From Actinokineospora xionganensis (GTDB lineage: Bacteria > Actinomycetota > Actinomycetes > Mycobacteriales > Pseudonocardiaceae): 64,000 nucleotides of DNA. Position numbers and translations under genes: made by a program. Numbering within the stretch: position 1 is the stretch's first letter; every line of letters begins with the position of its first letter. Below, piece by piece: positions 17,204 to 26,513 of this stretch. Location: the NCBI RefSeq assembly GCF_014323725.1, contig NZ_JABVED010000017.1, forward strand, positions 47,516 through 111,515, given 5' to 3'. The notes below the pieces were generated by a model. That model was not told the DNA's origin, searched no databases, and saw only the letters and a program-made list of their open reading frames with translations.

Positions 17204-18181
17204 TCAGGTCCAGGGGGCGAGCGGATACCACGGCAGGATGCCGCGCCCGGCGAGCAGTCGGACGTCCCAGTAGAGGAACGTGAACACGCCCGCGGCGATG
17301 AGCGCGGACGCGGTGACGATCGCCATCCGGCGCGGGTCGGCGGCGAACCAGTGCCGCAGCTGCCCGCCCAGGACCGCGCTGGTCAGCAGGAGCAGCACGG
17401 CCATGATCAGGATGTTGCCCAGCGACTGCAGGGTGAACGCGGCGGCGCCGTAGAGCGGGTTCCCGCTTTCGGCGGCGTCGCGGAACAGCTGCCGGAACAG
17501 CCCGAACGGCCTGCCGATCAGGAACCCGCCGACCAACGCGCCCATGAACACCATGGGCGCGTTGGGAAAGCGCTGGGACAGCTTGGCGAACGGGTCGCGC
17601 ACGATGCCCAGCGCGGCCAGACCGAGGTAGACCATGGTCAGGCCGATCAGCCCGAAGACGACCATGGACTGGACGCTGCGGCCCGACAGCGTGCCCGCGA
17701 CGTTCTTGGCGGTGGAGAACTGCGGCATCGACGTGCCGACCAGTCCGACGAGCGCGCCATAGGTCGCCGACACCGCCGTCATGCCGACGGAGAGCCAGAG
17801 CAGTGGTCGCAGGGTGGCCCGGACCCGGCTCCAGCGGGTCGTCGTGGTGCCCAGGATCGGGGTCATCGCGCCGAAAACGGCGATGTTGCAGGCGGTGAAG
17901 GTGCCCGCCAGGCCGGTGACGAAGGCAAAGGCGATCCCACCCGCGATCCCGCCGATCTCCGCGCCTTTGGCCGTGTGCCCCAACATGGTGTCGGCGATGC
18001 TGTCGCCGATGGTGCTGTCGACGAACTTCGCCGACCACACGACAGTCAGGAGGAAGCCCACCAGCGCGCTCAGGCCGACGATCAGCCCCCGGCGGCGGGG
18101 GAACACGCCACTGACGAACGTGGAGGTCGACGCCTGATCGGCGACCGGCTCCCGCGCCTGTCGGATATCGCTGCTGCTCAT
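17204..18181 (-). CDS. Multi-pass membrane protein, divergent from the enediyne PKS
   Basis: 325 residues with about eight hydrophobic helices. Start ATG 18181 has AAGGA 7 nt upstream. The segment GLAGTFTACNIAVFGAMTPIL near residue 95, with one Cys followed by a Pro-containing helix, recalls thiol-disulfide or cytochrome-c biogenesis transmembrane proteins, but the second cysteine expected for DsbD/CcdA is not obvious, so I do not assign that function. It is transcribed divergently from the PKS and probably belongs to the cluster; transport or a membrane redox role are possibilities. Confidence 0.75.
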   Translation of the reverse strand: MSSSDIRQAREPVADQASTSTFVSGVFPRRRGLIVGLSALVGFLLTVVWSAKFVDSTIGDSIADTMLGHTAKGAEIGGIAGGIAFAFVTGLAGTFTACNIAVFGAMTPILGTTTTRWSRVRATLRPLLWLSVGMTAVSATYGALVGLVGTSMPQFSTAKNVAGTLSGRSVQSMVVFGLIGLTMVYLGLAALGIVRDPFAKLSQRFPNAPMVFMGALVGGFLIGRPFGLFRQLFRDAAESGNPLYGAAAFTLQSLGNILIMAVLLLLTSAVLGGQLRHWFAADPRRMAIVTASALIAAGVFTFLYWDVRLLAGRGILPWYPLAPWT

Positions 18182-18494
18182 GCGCTGTCCTTTTCGGATA
18201 AGTGGCGGATGCGCCTGGCGAATGCGGACCCCAAGTCCTCCGATCGTACTGAGAGCGTTGGCGGGAATGCGTCGGCCGGGCAAACACCGCATTCTCGGAG
18301 AGGTTCTCCGGAAATAGGGGTCACCCGCTCGGGCGCAGGATTGAAGGTCGGTGCGCGCACGGTCGGAGACGACAATGATTGCATTCCGTCGCAAACTTGG
18401 ACTCGCGAAGTCATAAATGGTGACCATTCGGCCTGCGGGGCCTATTCAACAGTGCCGGGGAAATGGTCCATTTCAGTCCAGAGGCGGTGAAGGT
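18182..18494. promoter_or_regulatory. Divergent regulatory region of the enediyne PKS, with inverted-repeat operator
   Basis: This 313-bp gene-free region must hold promoters for the PKS (plus) and the membrane protein (minus). At 18286-18302 it carries ACCGCATTCTCGGAGAG, the reverse complement of the element at 2784-2800. This overlaps a perfect inverted repeat CGGAGA-GGT-TCTCCG at 18296-18310, a typical dimer-operator shape. I see no confident -35/-10 pair. Confidence 0.55.
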
Positions 18495-21400
18495 ATGAGC
18501 AGTGAACGGATCGCGATCGTCGGCATCGGCCTTCGTTATCCCGATGCGAGTTCCCCGGCGGAGCTCTGGGAGAACGTACTGTCCGGCCGCCGCGCGTTCC
18601 GGCGGCTTCCGGACGAGCGGATGAACCACGCGGATTATTGGTCGCCCGACCCGAAGGCGCCGGACCGCTTCTACGCGAGTAAAGCGGCCGTGCTCAAGGA
18701 CTTCGAATTCGACCGGGTCAAGTTCAAGATCGCCGGGAGCACGTTCCGGTCGACGGACATGACCCACTGGCTCGCCCTCGCCGTGGCGACCCAGGCGCTG
18801 GCCGACGCCGGCTTCCCGGAAGGGGAGGGGCTGCCCAAGCAGTCCACCGGTGTCGTGTTCGGCAACAGCCTCACCGGCGAGTTCTCCCGCGCGAACATCA
18901 TGCGGGTGCGCTGGCCCTACGTGCGCCGCACGGTCGCGGCCACGCTGGCGGACAAAGGCTGGTCGGAAGACGAGACCACCAACTTCCTGGCTGAACTGGA
19001 AACCCAGTACAAGGCGCCGTTCCCGCTGTTCGACGAGGACACCCTCGCGGGAGGCCTGGCCAACACCATCGCCGGGCGCGTCTGCAACCACTTCGATCTG
19101 GGCGGCGGCGGCTACACCGTCGACGGCGCCTGCTCGTCGTCGCTGCTGTCCATCGCCACCGCCGCCAAGGCGCTGGTCGACGGGGACATGGACGTCGCCA
19201 TAGCGGGCGGCGTCGACCTGTCGATCGACCCGTTCGAGGTCATCGGCTTCGCCAAGACCGGCGCGCTGGCCACCGGCGAGATGAAGGTCTACGACAAGGA
19301 CTCCAACGGTTTCTGGCCGGGCGAGGGCTCCGGCGTTGTCGTGCTGATGCGCGAGTCCGACGCCATCGCCCGCGGCGGCAAGATCTACGCCTGCATCTCC
19401 GGCTGGGGCATCTCGTCGGACGGCAAGGGCGGCATCACCCGACCCGCCGAGGCCGGTCACCGCCTTGCCCTGACCCGCGCCTACGGCCGCGCGGGCTACG
19501 GCGTGGAGACCGTGTCCTACTTCGAGGGACACGGCACCGGCACCGCGGTCGGCGACGCCACCGAGATCGAGGCGCTGTCCACCGCCCGGCACAACGCCGA
19601 CCCGACCGCGCGGCCCGCCGCCCTGGGCACGATCAAGGGCAACATCGGCCACGCCAAGGCAGCTGCGGGCATCGCGGGCCTGATCAAGGCCACGCTCGCC
19701 CTGCACCACCAGGTCATCCCGCCGGGCACGGGCCAGAAGGCCCCGCACCCGTTGCTGGAAGGTGATTCCGCGGCGATGTACGTGCCGCAGGAGGCCGAGC
19801 TGTTCCCGACCGACGTCCCGCTGCGCGCGGGTGTGTCGGCCATGGGCTTCGGCGGCATCAACACCCACATCGCGCTGGAGCAGGCCGCGGGCGTCACCCG
19901 GCGCACCGAGCTGGCCAAGCGCACCACCACCCTGGTGTCGAGCCGCCAGGACACCGAGCTGCTGCTCCTCGACGCCGACAACGTCGAGCAGCTGCGCGAC
20001 CAGCTCACCCGGGTCGCCGCGCTGGCGCACAAGCTCGCGTTCGCCGAACTCGGCGACCTCGCGGGCACCCTCTCTGGTGAACTCGCGGGACGGCCGCTGC
20101 GCGCGGCGGTCGTGACGAACGCCCCGGAGGACGCCGAGCGCAAGCTCAACCGGATCATCGCCGCGCTCGACGCGGGGGAGACCTCGCTGTTCTCCCCGGT
20201 CGAGGGTGTCTTCCTGGACAACCGGACGGTCGCGCCGAAGCTGGCGTTCCTGTTCCCCGGCCAGGGTTCCGGGCGCGGCGCCGTCGGCGCCATCCGTCGC
20301 CGGTTCCCGGTCGCCGACCACGTGTTCGGCGCGGTGACCATCACCGGCGACCAGGTCGCCACCGAGGTCGCGCAGCCGCGCATCGTCACCGGTTCACTGG
20401 CCGGGCTGCGCGTGCTGCACGCCCTGGGCATCGAGGCGGACATCGCCGTGGGCCACAGCCTCGGCGAGCTGACCGCGCTGGCCTGGGCGGGCGCCATGGG
20501 TGGGCCCGAACTGCAGGAGCTGGCCAAGATCCGCGGCCAGGTCATGGCGCAGGCCAGCCACGGCGGCGGCGCGATGGCCGGGCTGGCCATCGACCCCGAC
20601 GGCGCCGAGCGCCTGATGGACGGGTACCGGGTGGTCATCGCCGGGTACAACAGCCCCGGCCAGACCGTCATCTCCGGCGCGGCCGAGGCCGTCGACGCGG
20701 TGTGCAAGAAGGCCGCGGCCGAGGGTGTCACCGCGACCAGGATCAACGTCTCGCACGCCTTCCACTCGCCGCTGGTTCAGCCCGCGGCCGAGGCGATGAC
20801 CGACCGGCTGGCCGAGCGGCCCTTCGAGCGCCTGGCCCGCCAGGTCGCCTCCACGGTCACCGGCGACGTGCTCGACCCGGACACCGATCTCCGCACGCTC
20901 CTGGTGGACCAGGTGCTGCTCCCGGTGCGCTTCACCGAGGCCGCCGCCCGCGCCGCCCGCGACGTGGACCTGCTCATCGAGGTCGGTCCCGGCCGAGTCC
21001 TCACCAGCCTGGTCGGCCAGATCGCGCCGGACAAGCCCGTCCTCGCGCTCGACACCGACAGCGCCTCGCTCAGCCCGCTGCTCACCGCGGTCGGCGCGGC
21101 GTTCGCCCTCGGCGCGCCGGTAGACGCCTCCGCGCTGTTCACCGACCGCCTGGTCCGGCCCCTCGCACTCGACGGGGAGATGACCTTCCTGTCGAGCCCG
21201 TGCGAGGCCGCGCCCGCCATCGACGCGGGCCTGGTGACCCCCCTTCACCAGGACGGCGATGGCGGCGGGGTCGCGTCCGCCGGGGACTCCACCCCCTTGT
21301 CCTCAGCGGACGCGACCCCGGCGGACTCCGGCATATCGACCCTGGAGCTGCTCTGCAAGCTCGCGGCCGAGCGGGTCGAGTTGCCGCTGGAGACCGTCAC

Positions 21401-24317
21401 CGCCGACACCCACCCGCTCGACGACCTGCACCTGAGCTCGATCTCCGTCGGACAGATCATCAACGAGGTCACCCGGGAACTGGGCCGACCGGCGCTCGCG
21501 GCGACGACGAACTTCGCCACCGTGACGCTGGGCCAGCTCGCGGAGCTGATCGACGATCTCGCCGACACCGCCCAGGGCGGTTCCGACGCGGGCAAGGACG
21601 TCGCGGGCATCGGTGCCTGGGTCCGGCCGTTCTCGGTCGAGTACGTCCAGGAACGCCGCCCGTCGGTCGACGTCGGTGTCGGGGCTGCCGGGCAGTGGCA
21701 GGTGTTCGCGCCCCAGGGCCATCCGCTGGCCGAGCCGCTGCGCGCCGGGCTGGCGAAGGCGGGCATCGGCGACGGTGTCCTGCTGTGCCTGCCCAACGAC
21801 GGCGAACCGCACGTCGACCTGTTCCTGGCCGCGGGCAAGGCGGCCATCGCCGCCGCGGCCGAGGAAGCCCGGTTCGTCGTCGTGCAGCACCACCTCGGCG
21901 CCTCGGGCCTGGCCCGGACGCTGCACCTGGAGGCCCTGACGGTGCGCACCACGGTCGTCGGCCTCGCCGACACCGAACCGTCCACTCCGGACTCGATAGC
22001 GGAGGTCGTCTCCCGGGTCGTCGGCGAGGCCGCCGCCACCAACGGGTTCTCCGAGGTTCGCTACAGCGCCGACGGCACCCGCACCACCCCGGTGCTCAAG
22101 GCCCTGACCGCGCCCGCCGGGCCGGTCGGACCCTCGCCGCTGGACTCGACCGACGTCCTGTTGGTCACCGGTGGCGGCAAGGGCATCACCGCCGAGTGCG
22201 CACTGGCCATGGCCCAGGACTCCTCGGCCAAGCTCGCGCTGCTCGGCCGGGCCGACCCGGCCAAGGACACTGAGCTGGCCGAGAACCTGGCCCGCATGGA
22301 GGCCGCGGGCGTCACCTTCCGCTATGAGCGCGCCGACGTCACCTCGCCCGAGGAGATCGCAGGTGCGGTCGCGCGGTTCGAAGCCGAGCTGGGACCGGTC
22401 ACCGCGTTCCTGCACGGCGCGGGCCGCAACGAGCCCGGCGCGCTGGCCAGTCTGTCCGAAGAGGACTTCGAGCGGACCCTGGCGCCGAAGATCGCCGGTC
22501 TGCGCGCGGTCCTCGACGCGGTCGACCAGGACAAGATCAAGCTCCTGGTCACCTTCGGCAGCATCATCGGCCGGGCCGGTCTGCGCGGTGAGGCGCACTA
22601 CTCCACCGCCAACGACTGGATGTCCGAGCTGACCGTCAAGTTCGGCGAGGAGCACCCGAACGCCAGGGTGCTGGCGCTGGAATGGTCGGTCTGGTCGGGC
22701 GCGGGCATGGGTGAGAAGCTCGGCGTCGTCGAGATGCTCATGCGCGACGGCATCACCCCCATCTCCACCGAGAACGGCATAGCCGTCCTGCGTGAGGTGC
22801 TGGCCGACCCGAGCGCCGGTCCGGTGCTGGTCGTCAGCGGCCGCGCGGCCGGGCTGCCCACGGTCGAGATGGAGGAAGCCGAGCTGCCGATGACCCGGTT
22901 CGTCGACCAGGTGGTCGTGCACTACCCGGGCATCGAGCTGATCACCGAGGCCGAGCTCTCCGCGGGCAGCGACCCGTACCTGGAGGACCACCTGCTCGAC
23001 GGCGACCTGCTCTTCCCCGCCGTGATCGGCATGGAGGCCATGACCCAGGTCGCCTCAGCGCTCACCGGCTCGGAAAGCTCGCCGCTGCTGGAGAACGTCG
23101 AATTCCTTCGGCCGATCGCGGTCCGCCCCGGCGGGTCCACCACGATCCGGCTGGCCGCGCTGGTGCGCGACGCCGAGACCGTCGACGTCGCACTGCGCAG
23201 CGAGGAGACCGGGTTCAGCGCCGACCACTTCCGCGCCACCCTGAAGGTCCGCCCCGAGCTTCCCCAGTCGGACAACCCGGACCTGCGGGTGCCCGTGGTC
23301 GCCTTGGACCCGACGACCGAGCTGTACGGCAGCGTCATGTTCCAGGGCAAGCGGTTCCAACGGGTGCAGGCCTACCGCAAGGCCAGCGCGCGGCACGCGG
23401 TGGCCGAACTCGGCACCAGCTCGCCCGCGCCGTGGTTCGCCGCGTACCTGCCGCAGCAACGGCTGCTGGCCGACCCCGGCACCCGCGACGCGGTCATGCA
23501 CGCCATCCAGTGCTGTGTCCCGGACGGCATCCTGCTCCCGCAGGGCGTCGAGAAGCTCTACCTGGCGCAGCGGTCCGAACAGGACACCGAGTACGTGGTC
23601 ATGGACGCGCGTGAGCGCTACCAGGACGGCGACAGCTACACCTACGACGTCGACGTCCGCACCCCCGAGGGTCAGGTCGTCGAACGGTGGGAAGGTCTGG
23701 TGCTTCGCGCGGTCCGCAGCCGCAACGGCGCAGGCCCGTGGGTGCCGCCGCTACTCGGGTCCTATGTGGAGCGCTCGCTGGAGCGGGTGCTCGGCGGCAG
23801 CCGGTCGGTCGTCATCGAGCCCGACGCCGAGGGCGCCGAGCGACGCGAGCAGACCGAGCTGGCCGTCAGTCGCGCGCTCGGCCGGACCGCCGGGGTGCGC
23901 CACCGCCCCGACGGCAAGCCCGAGATCGACGGCGCCACGGTCACCGCGTCGCACGGCGCGGGCCTGACCTTCGCCGTCGTCGGCTCCGGCCGCCTCGGCT
24001 GCGACGTCGAATCCGCCTTGGAACGCACGGAGGAGGACTGGACGGGCCTGCTCGGCGCCGACCAACTCGCCCTGCGGGACCTGCTCGCCGCCGAGGCCGC
24101 CGACACCGCGGCGGTCGCGGGAACCCGGATCTGGGGCGCGCTGGAGTCGTTGCGCAAGGCCGGGATCACCAGTCAGGCGCTCACCCTCGACCGAGTCCAC
24201 TCCGACGGGTGGGTGGTGCTCTCCGCGGGCGACGTCAAGGTCGCGACGTGGGTCACCACGATCAACGGCCAGACCGACCCGGTCGTCTTCGCGGTCCTGT
24301 CCGGAGAGGAACTCTGA
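18495..24317 (+). CDS. pksE: Iterative enediyne polyketide synthase (PKSE)
   Basis: 1940 residues from ATG 18495. Domains in order: KS with catalytic Cys in VDGACSSSLLS (~213) and histidines in EGHGTGTAVGD and KGNIGHAKAAAG; AT with VGHSLGELTALAW (~655) and the malonyl-type HAFHSP; a central ACP with DLHLSSISVG (~980); KR with VTGGGKGITAECA (~1224); DH with EDHLLDGDLLFPAVIG (~1498); and a C-terminal 4'-phosphopantetheinyl transferase domain with LGCDVES (~1835). This KS-AT-ACP-KR-DH-PPT layout is diagnostic of enediyne PKSs, which make a linear polyene from acetyl/malonyl units and self-activate their ACP. The stop overlaps the thioesterase start (TGATG). It cannot be told from sequence alone whether the product is 9- or 10-membered, although the flanking E6/E7/E9-like genes favour nine. 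Confidence 0.97.
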   Translation: MSSERIAIVGIGLRYPDASSPAELWENVLSGRRAFRRLPDERMNHADYWSPDPKAPDRFYASKAAVLKDFEFDRVKFKIAGSTFRSTDMTHWLALAVATQALADAGFPEGEGLPKQSTGVVFGNSLTGEFSRANIMRVRWPYVRRTVAATLADKGWSEDETTNFLAELETQYKAPFPLFDEDTLAGGLANTIAGRVCNHFDLGGGGYTVDGACSSSLLSIATAAKALVDGDMDVAIAGGVDLSIDPFEVIGFAKTGALATGEMKVYDKDSNGFWPGEGSGVVVLMRESDAIARGGKIYACISGWGISSDGKGGITRPAEAGHRLALTRAYGRAGYGVETVSYFEGHGTGTAVGDATEIEALSTARHNADPTARPAALGTIKGNIGHAKAAAGIAGLIKATLALHHQVIPPGTGQKAPHPLLEGDSAAMYVPQEAELFPTDVPLRAGVSAMGFGGINTHIALEQAAGVTRRTELAKRTTTLVSSRQDTELLLLDADNVEQLRDQLTRVAALAHKLAFAELGDLAGTLSGELAGRPLRAAVVTNAPEDAERKLNRIIAALDAGETSLFSPVEGVFLDNRTVAPKLAFLFPGQGSGRGAVGAIRRRFPVADHVFGAVTITGDQVATEVAQPRIVTGSLAGLRVLHALGIEADIAVGHSLGELTALAWAGAMGGPELQELAKIRGQVMAQASHGGGAMAGLAIDPDGAERLMDGYRVVIAGYNSPGQTVISGAAEAVDAVCKKAAAEGVTATRINVSHAFHSPLVQPAAEAMTDRLAERPFERLARQVASTVTGDVLDPDTDLRTLLVDQVLLPVRFTEAAARAARDVDLLIEVGPGRVLTSLVGQIAPDKPVLALDTDSASLSPLLTAVGAAFALGAPVDASALFTDRLVRPLALDGEMTFLSSPCEAAPAIDAGLVTPLHQDGDGGGVASAGDSTPLSSADATPADSGISTLELLCKLAAERVELPLETVTADTHPLDDLHLSSISVGQIINEVTRELGRPALAATTNFATVTLGQLAELIDDLADTAQGGSDAGKDVAGIGAWVRPFSVEYVQERRPSVDVGVGAAGQWQVFAPQGHPLAEPLRAGLAKAGIGDGVLLCLPNDGEPHVDLFLAAGKAAIAAAAEEARFVVVQHHLGASGLARTLHLEALTVRTTVVGLADTEPSTPDSIAEVVSRVVGEAAATNGFSEVRYSADGTRTTPVLKALTAPAGPVGPSPLDSTDVLLVTGGGKGITAECALAMAQDSSAKLALLGRADPAKDTELAENLARMEAAGVTFRYERADVTSPEEIAGAVARFEAELGPVTAFLHGAGRNEPGALASLSEEDFERTLAPKIAGLRAVLDAVDQDKIKLLVTFGSIIGRAGLRGEAHYSTANDWMSELTVKFGEEHPNARVLALEWSVWSGAGMGEKLGVVEMLMRDGITPISTENGIAVLREVLADPSAGPVLVVSGRAAGLPTVEMEEAELPMTRFVDQVVVHYPGIELITEAELSAGSDPYLEDHLLDGDLLFPAVIGMEAMTQVASALTGSESSPLLENVEFLRPIAVRPGGSTTIRLAALVRDAETVDVALRSEETGFSADHFRATLKVRPELPQSDNPDLRVPVVALDPTTELYGSVMFQGKRFQRVQAYRKASARHAVAELGTSSPAPWFAAYLPQQRLLADPGTRDAVMHAIQCCVPDGILLPQGVEKLYLAQRSEQDTEYVVMDARERYQDGDSYTYDVDVRTPEGQVVERWEGLVLRAVRSRNGAGPWVPPLLGSYVERSLERVLGGSRSVVIEPDAEGAERREQTELAVSRALGRTAGVRHRPDGKPEIDGATVTASHGAGLTFAVVGSGRLGCDVESALERTEEDWTGLLGADQLALRDLLAAEAADTAAVAGTRIWGALESLRKAGITSQALTLDRVHSDGWVVLSAGDVKVATWVTTINGQTDPVVFAVLSGEEL

Positions 24318-24784
24318 TGGCGAACTACTACGAGATTCGGCACACGGTGGGCTTCGAGGAGACCAATCTCGTCGGCAACGTCTACTACGTCAACTACCTG
24401 CGGTGGCAGGGGCGGTGCCGGGAGATGTTCCTCAAGAACGAGGCGCCCGCGGTCCTCAAGGAGGTCCAGGAGGACCTGAAGCTGTTCACCCTCAAGGCCG
24501 AGTGCGAGTTCTTCGCCGAGATCACCGCCTTCGACGAGCTGTCGATACGCATGCGGCTCGACGAGCTGACCCAGACCCAGGTCCAGTTCACGTTCGACTA
24601 CGTGAAGCTGGCCGAGGGCGGCGAGGAGACGCTCGTGGCCCGCGGTGTGCAGCGGATCGCGTGCATGCGCGGCCCCAACACCAACACCGTGCCGTCCCGG
24701 GTCCCGCTCGAACTGCGCAAGGCGCTCGCGCCTTACGCCGGGGCGGGGATATCGCCGAAGGCACTGTACGCGGACGCGGCGTAG
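24317..24784 (+). CDS. Enediyne hotdog thioesterase (E10 type)
   Basis: 155 residues, 4-hydroxybenzoyl-CoA thioesterase-like hotdog fold. The conserved N-terminal block HTVGFEETNLVGNVYYVNYL is the signature of enediyne thioesterases that release the polyene from the PKS ACP; the Glu/Asn/Tyr-rich loop contributes the catalytic site. TGATG overlap with the PKS stop shows translational coupling. With the PKS it should give the polyene precursor that accessory enzymes turn into the enediyne core. Confidence 0.95.
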   Translation: MANYYEIRHTVGFEETNLVGNVYYVNYLRWQGRCREMFLKNEAPAVLKEVQEDLKLFTLKAECEFFAEITAFDELSIRMRLDELTQTQVQFTFDYVKLAEGGEETLVARGVQRIACMRGPNTNTVPSRVPLELRKALAPYAGAGISPKALYADAA

Positions 24785-24804
24785 GCGGGCGGGAGGACGA
24801 CGTG

Positions 24805-25401
24805 GTGAACAGCAGGCCTCCCGCTCACCTGGCCTCGGCGCCGGTGCCCGCGGCCAGGCAGGAGTCCGACAGCACGAACCCGACCGCGGTGACGACAGGG
24901 ACGACGGGGACGACACTGCGCCAGGTGATGGGGCAGTTCGCCACCGGCATCACGGTGATCACCGCGGGTGGTGAACTCGGCCACGGGATGACCGCGAACT
25001 CGTTCACCTCGGTGTCGCTGGAACCGCCCATGGTGCTGTGCTGTGTGGCCAGGACGGCTCGGATGCACCAGGCGATCCTGGCCGCGGGCGGGTACGGCGT
25101 GTCCATCCTGGGCGCGAACCAGACCGGGCTCGCCCGCTACTTCGCCGACAAGACAAGGCCCGCGGGACCCACCCAGTTCGACGCCGTCGACTGGATCCCC
25201 GGGCGCCGGACCGGCGCGCCGCTGCTGATGGGCGCGCTGGCCTGGATCGAGTGCGAGCTCGAAGCCGACTACGAGGGCGGTGACCACTCGATCTTCGTCG
25301 GTCGAGTGCTCGACGCCCACCGTGGTGGCGGTCGCGACGCGCTGATGTTCTTCAGCGGCGGTTTCCTTCAGGCGGGACCCCCGCCCGCGAAGAGCGCCTG
25401 A
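24805..25401 (+). CDS. Flavin reductase (E6-like)
   Basis: About 198 residues of the flavin-reductase/FMN-binding domain family: FATGITVITAGGELGHGMTAN, SLEPPMVLCCVARTARMHQAI and GDHSIFVGRVLDAHRG. It would reduce FMN or FAD with NAD(P)H to supply a two-component flavin monooxygenase. GTG 24805 has GGGAGGA at a good distance; GTG 24802 is adjacent. A Thr-rich segment at residues ~25-37 is low-complexity. It follows the thioesterase in the same operon. No partner monooxygenase is encoded in this window, so its client may lie outside it. Confidence 0.9.
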   Translation: MNSRPPAHLASAPVPAARQESDSTNPTAVTTGTTGTTLRQVMGQFATGITVITAGGELGHGMTANSFTSVSLEPPMVLCCVARTARMHQAILAAGGYGVSILGANQTGLARYFADKTRPAGPTQFDAVDWIPGRRTGAPLLMGALAWIECELEADYEGGDHSIFVGRVLDAHRGGGRDALMFFSGGFLQAGPPPAKSA

Positions 25402-25419
25402 GACCGAAGGGAGTCGACG

Positions 25420-26472
25420 ATGTTGGTGACCGTCACCGGGGGCACGGGCTTCGTCGGCTCCCACTCGGTCGCGGCGCTGCTGCGCACCGGCCACCAGGTC
25501 CGGCTGCTCGTCCGCGACGAGTCCACAGTGGATGGCGCGTTGCGTCCGCTGGGACTCGATCCGGGCCGGGTGGACGTGGTGGTCGGCGACGTGCTCGACG
25601 AGTCCAGTGTCATCGCGGCGGTGCGCGGGGCGGACGCCGTGCTGCACGCCGCCGCGGTGTACTCCTTCGACAGCAGACAGCGGGATCGGATGCGGCAGAC
25701 CACCGAGCGCGGCACGCAGGTCGTGCTCGGGGCCGCGCGGCGGTCCGATGTCGGGCGGGTGGTCCACGTCTCCACGGTGGCCGCGCTGTTCGGCAAGGGG
25801 GTCCGGGTCATCGGCCCGGACTCGCCGGTCGGCACACTTCGCGAGCCGTACCTGGCGACCAAGGCGGCGGCCGAGCGGATCGCGCGGGCCCACCAGGACG
25901 CGGGCACACCGGTGGCCATCAGCTACCCGCCCGCCCTGCTGGGCCCGCACGACCCGCGGCTGGGCGACCAGAGCACCCGCGTCCGGGACGTCCTGCGGGG
26001 GCTCACCCCGATCTGGCCGACCGGCGGCTTCCCGCTCGGCGACGTCCGCGACACGGCGGCACTGCATGCTGAGATGCTGACCGGTTCCCTTTCCGGCGGC
26101 AGACATTTCGGCCCTGGCACCTATGTGTCCACGAAGGATTACCTACGGCACCTGCGGGCGGTGACCGGCCGGGCGCTGCCCGCGGTGCGGCTGCCCGCCC
26201 GAGCCCTGGGCCCCGTCGGACACGCCTGCGACCTGCTGCAACGGGTGTGGCCGTGGCACCTGCCGGTGCAGTATGGCGCCATCCACACCTGTGCGTGCGC
26301 GACCAGGGTCGACGACCAGGTCCGCACCCACCCCATCACGGCGCGGCCGGTGGCCGACACCATCGCCGACACCGTCCGGTGGCTGCACGCCGCCGGGCAC
26401 CTCACCGACCGCCAGGCCGGACGGCGGGCGCACCCGTCCGCAAACCGGGAGACGACCGCCGCGGCGGCGTAA
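25420..26472 (+). CDS. NAD(P)-dependent epimerase/dehydratase-like protein
   Basis: 350 residues, extended SDR family. Nucleotide-binding GGTGFVGSHSVAALL at the N-terminus, VVVGDVLD and HAAAVYSF as substrate-side landmarks, and the active-site YLATKAAAE (YxxxK) near residue 148. It resembles dihydroflavonol-reductase-like SDRs more than sugar epimerases. It lies 18 bp after the flavin reductase and before the TIGR03084-type gene, so is probably in the PKS operon. Reduction of an oxidised intermediate is inferred. Confidence 0.85.
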   Translation: MLVTVTGGTGFVGSHSVAALLRTGHQVRLLVRDESTVDGALRPLGLDPGRVDVVVGDVLDESSVIAAVRGADAVLHAAAVYSFDSRQRDRMRQTTERGTQVVLGAARRSDVGRVVHVSTVAALFGKGVRVIGPDSPVGTLREPYLATKAAAERIARAHQDAGTPVAISYPPALLGPHDPRLGDQSTRVRDVLRGLTPIWPTGGFPLGDVRDTAALHAEMLTGSLSGGRHFGPGTYVSTKDYLRHLRAVTGRALPAVRLPARALGPVGHACDLLQRVWPWHLPVQYGAIHTCACATRVDDQVRTHPITARPVADTIADTVRWLHAAGHLTDRQAGRRAHPSANRETTAAAA

Positions 26473-26513
26473 GCGGATCCTGGAAATCATTCGCTCGTGA
26501 AAGGACTACTCCC

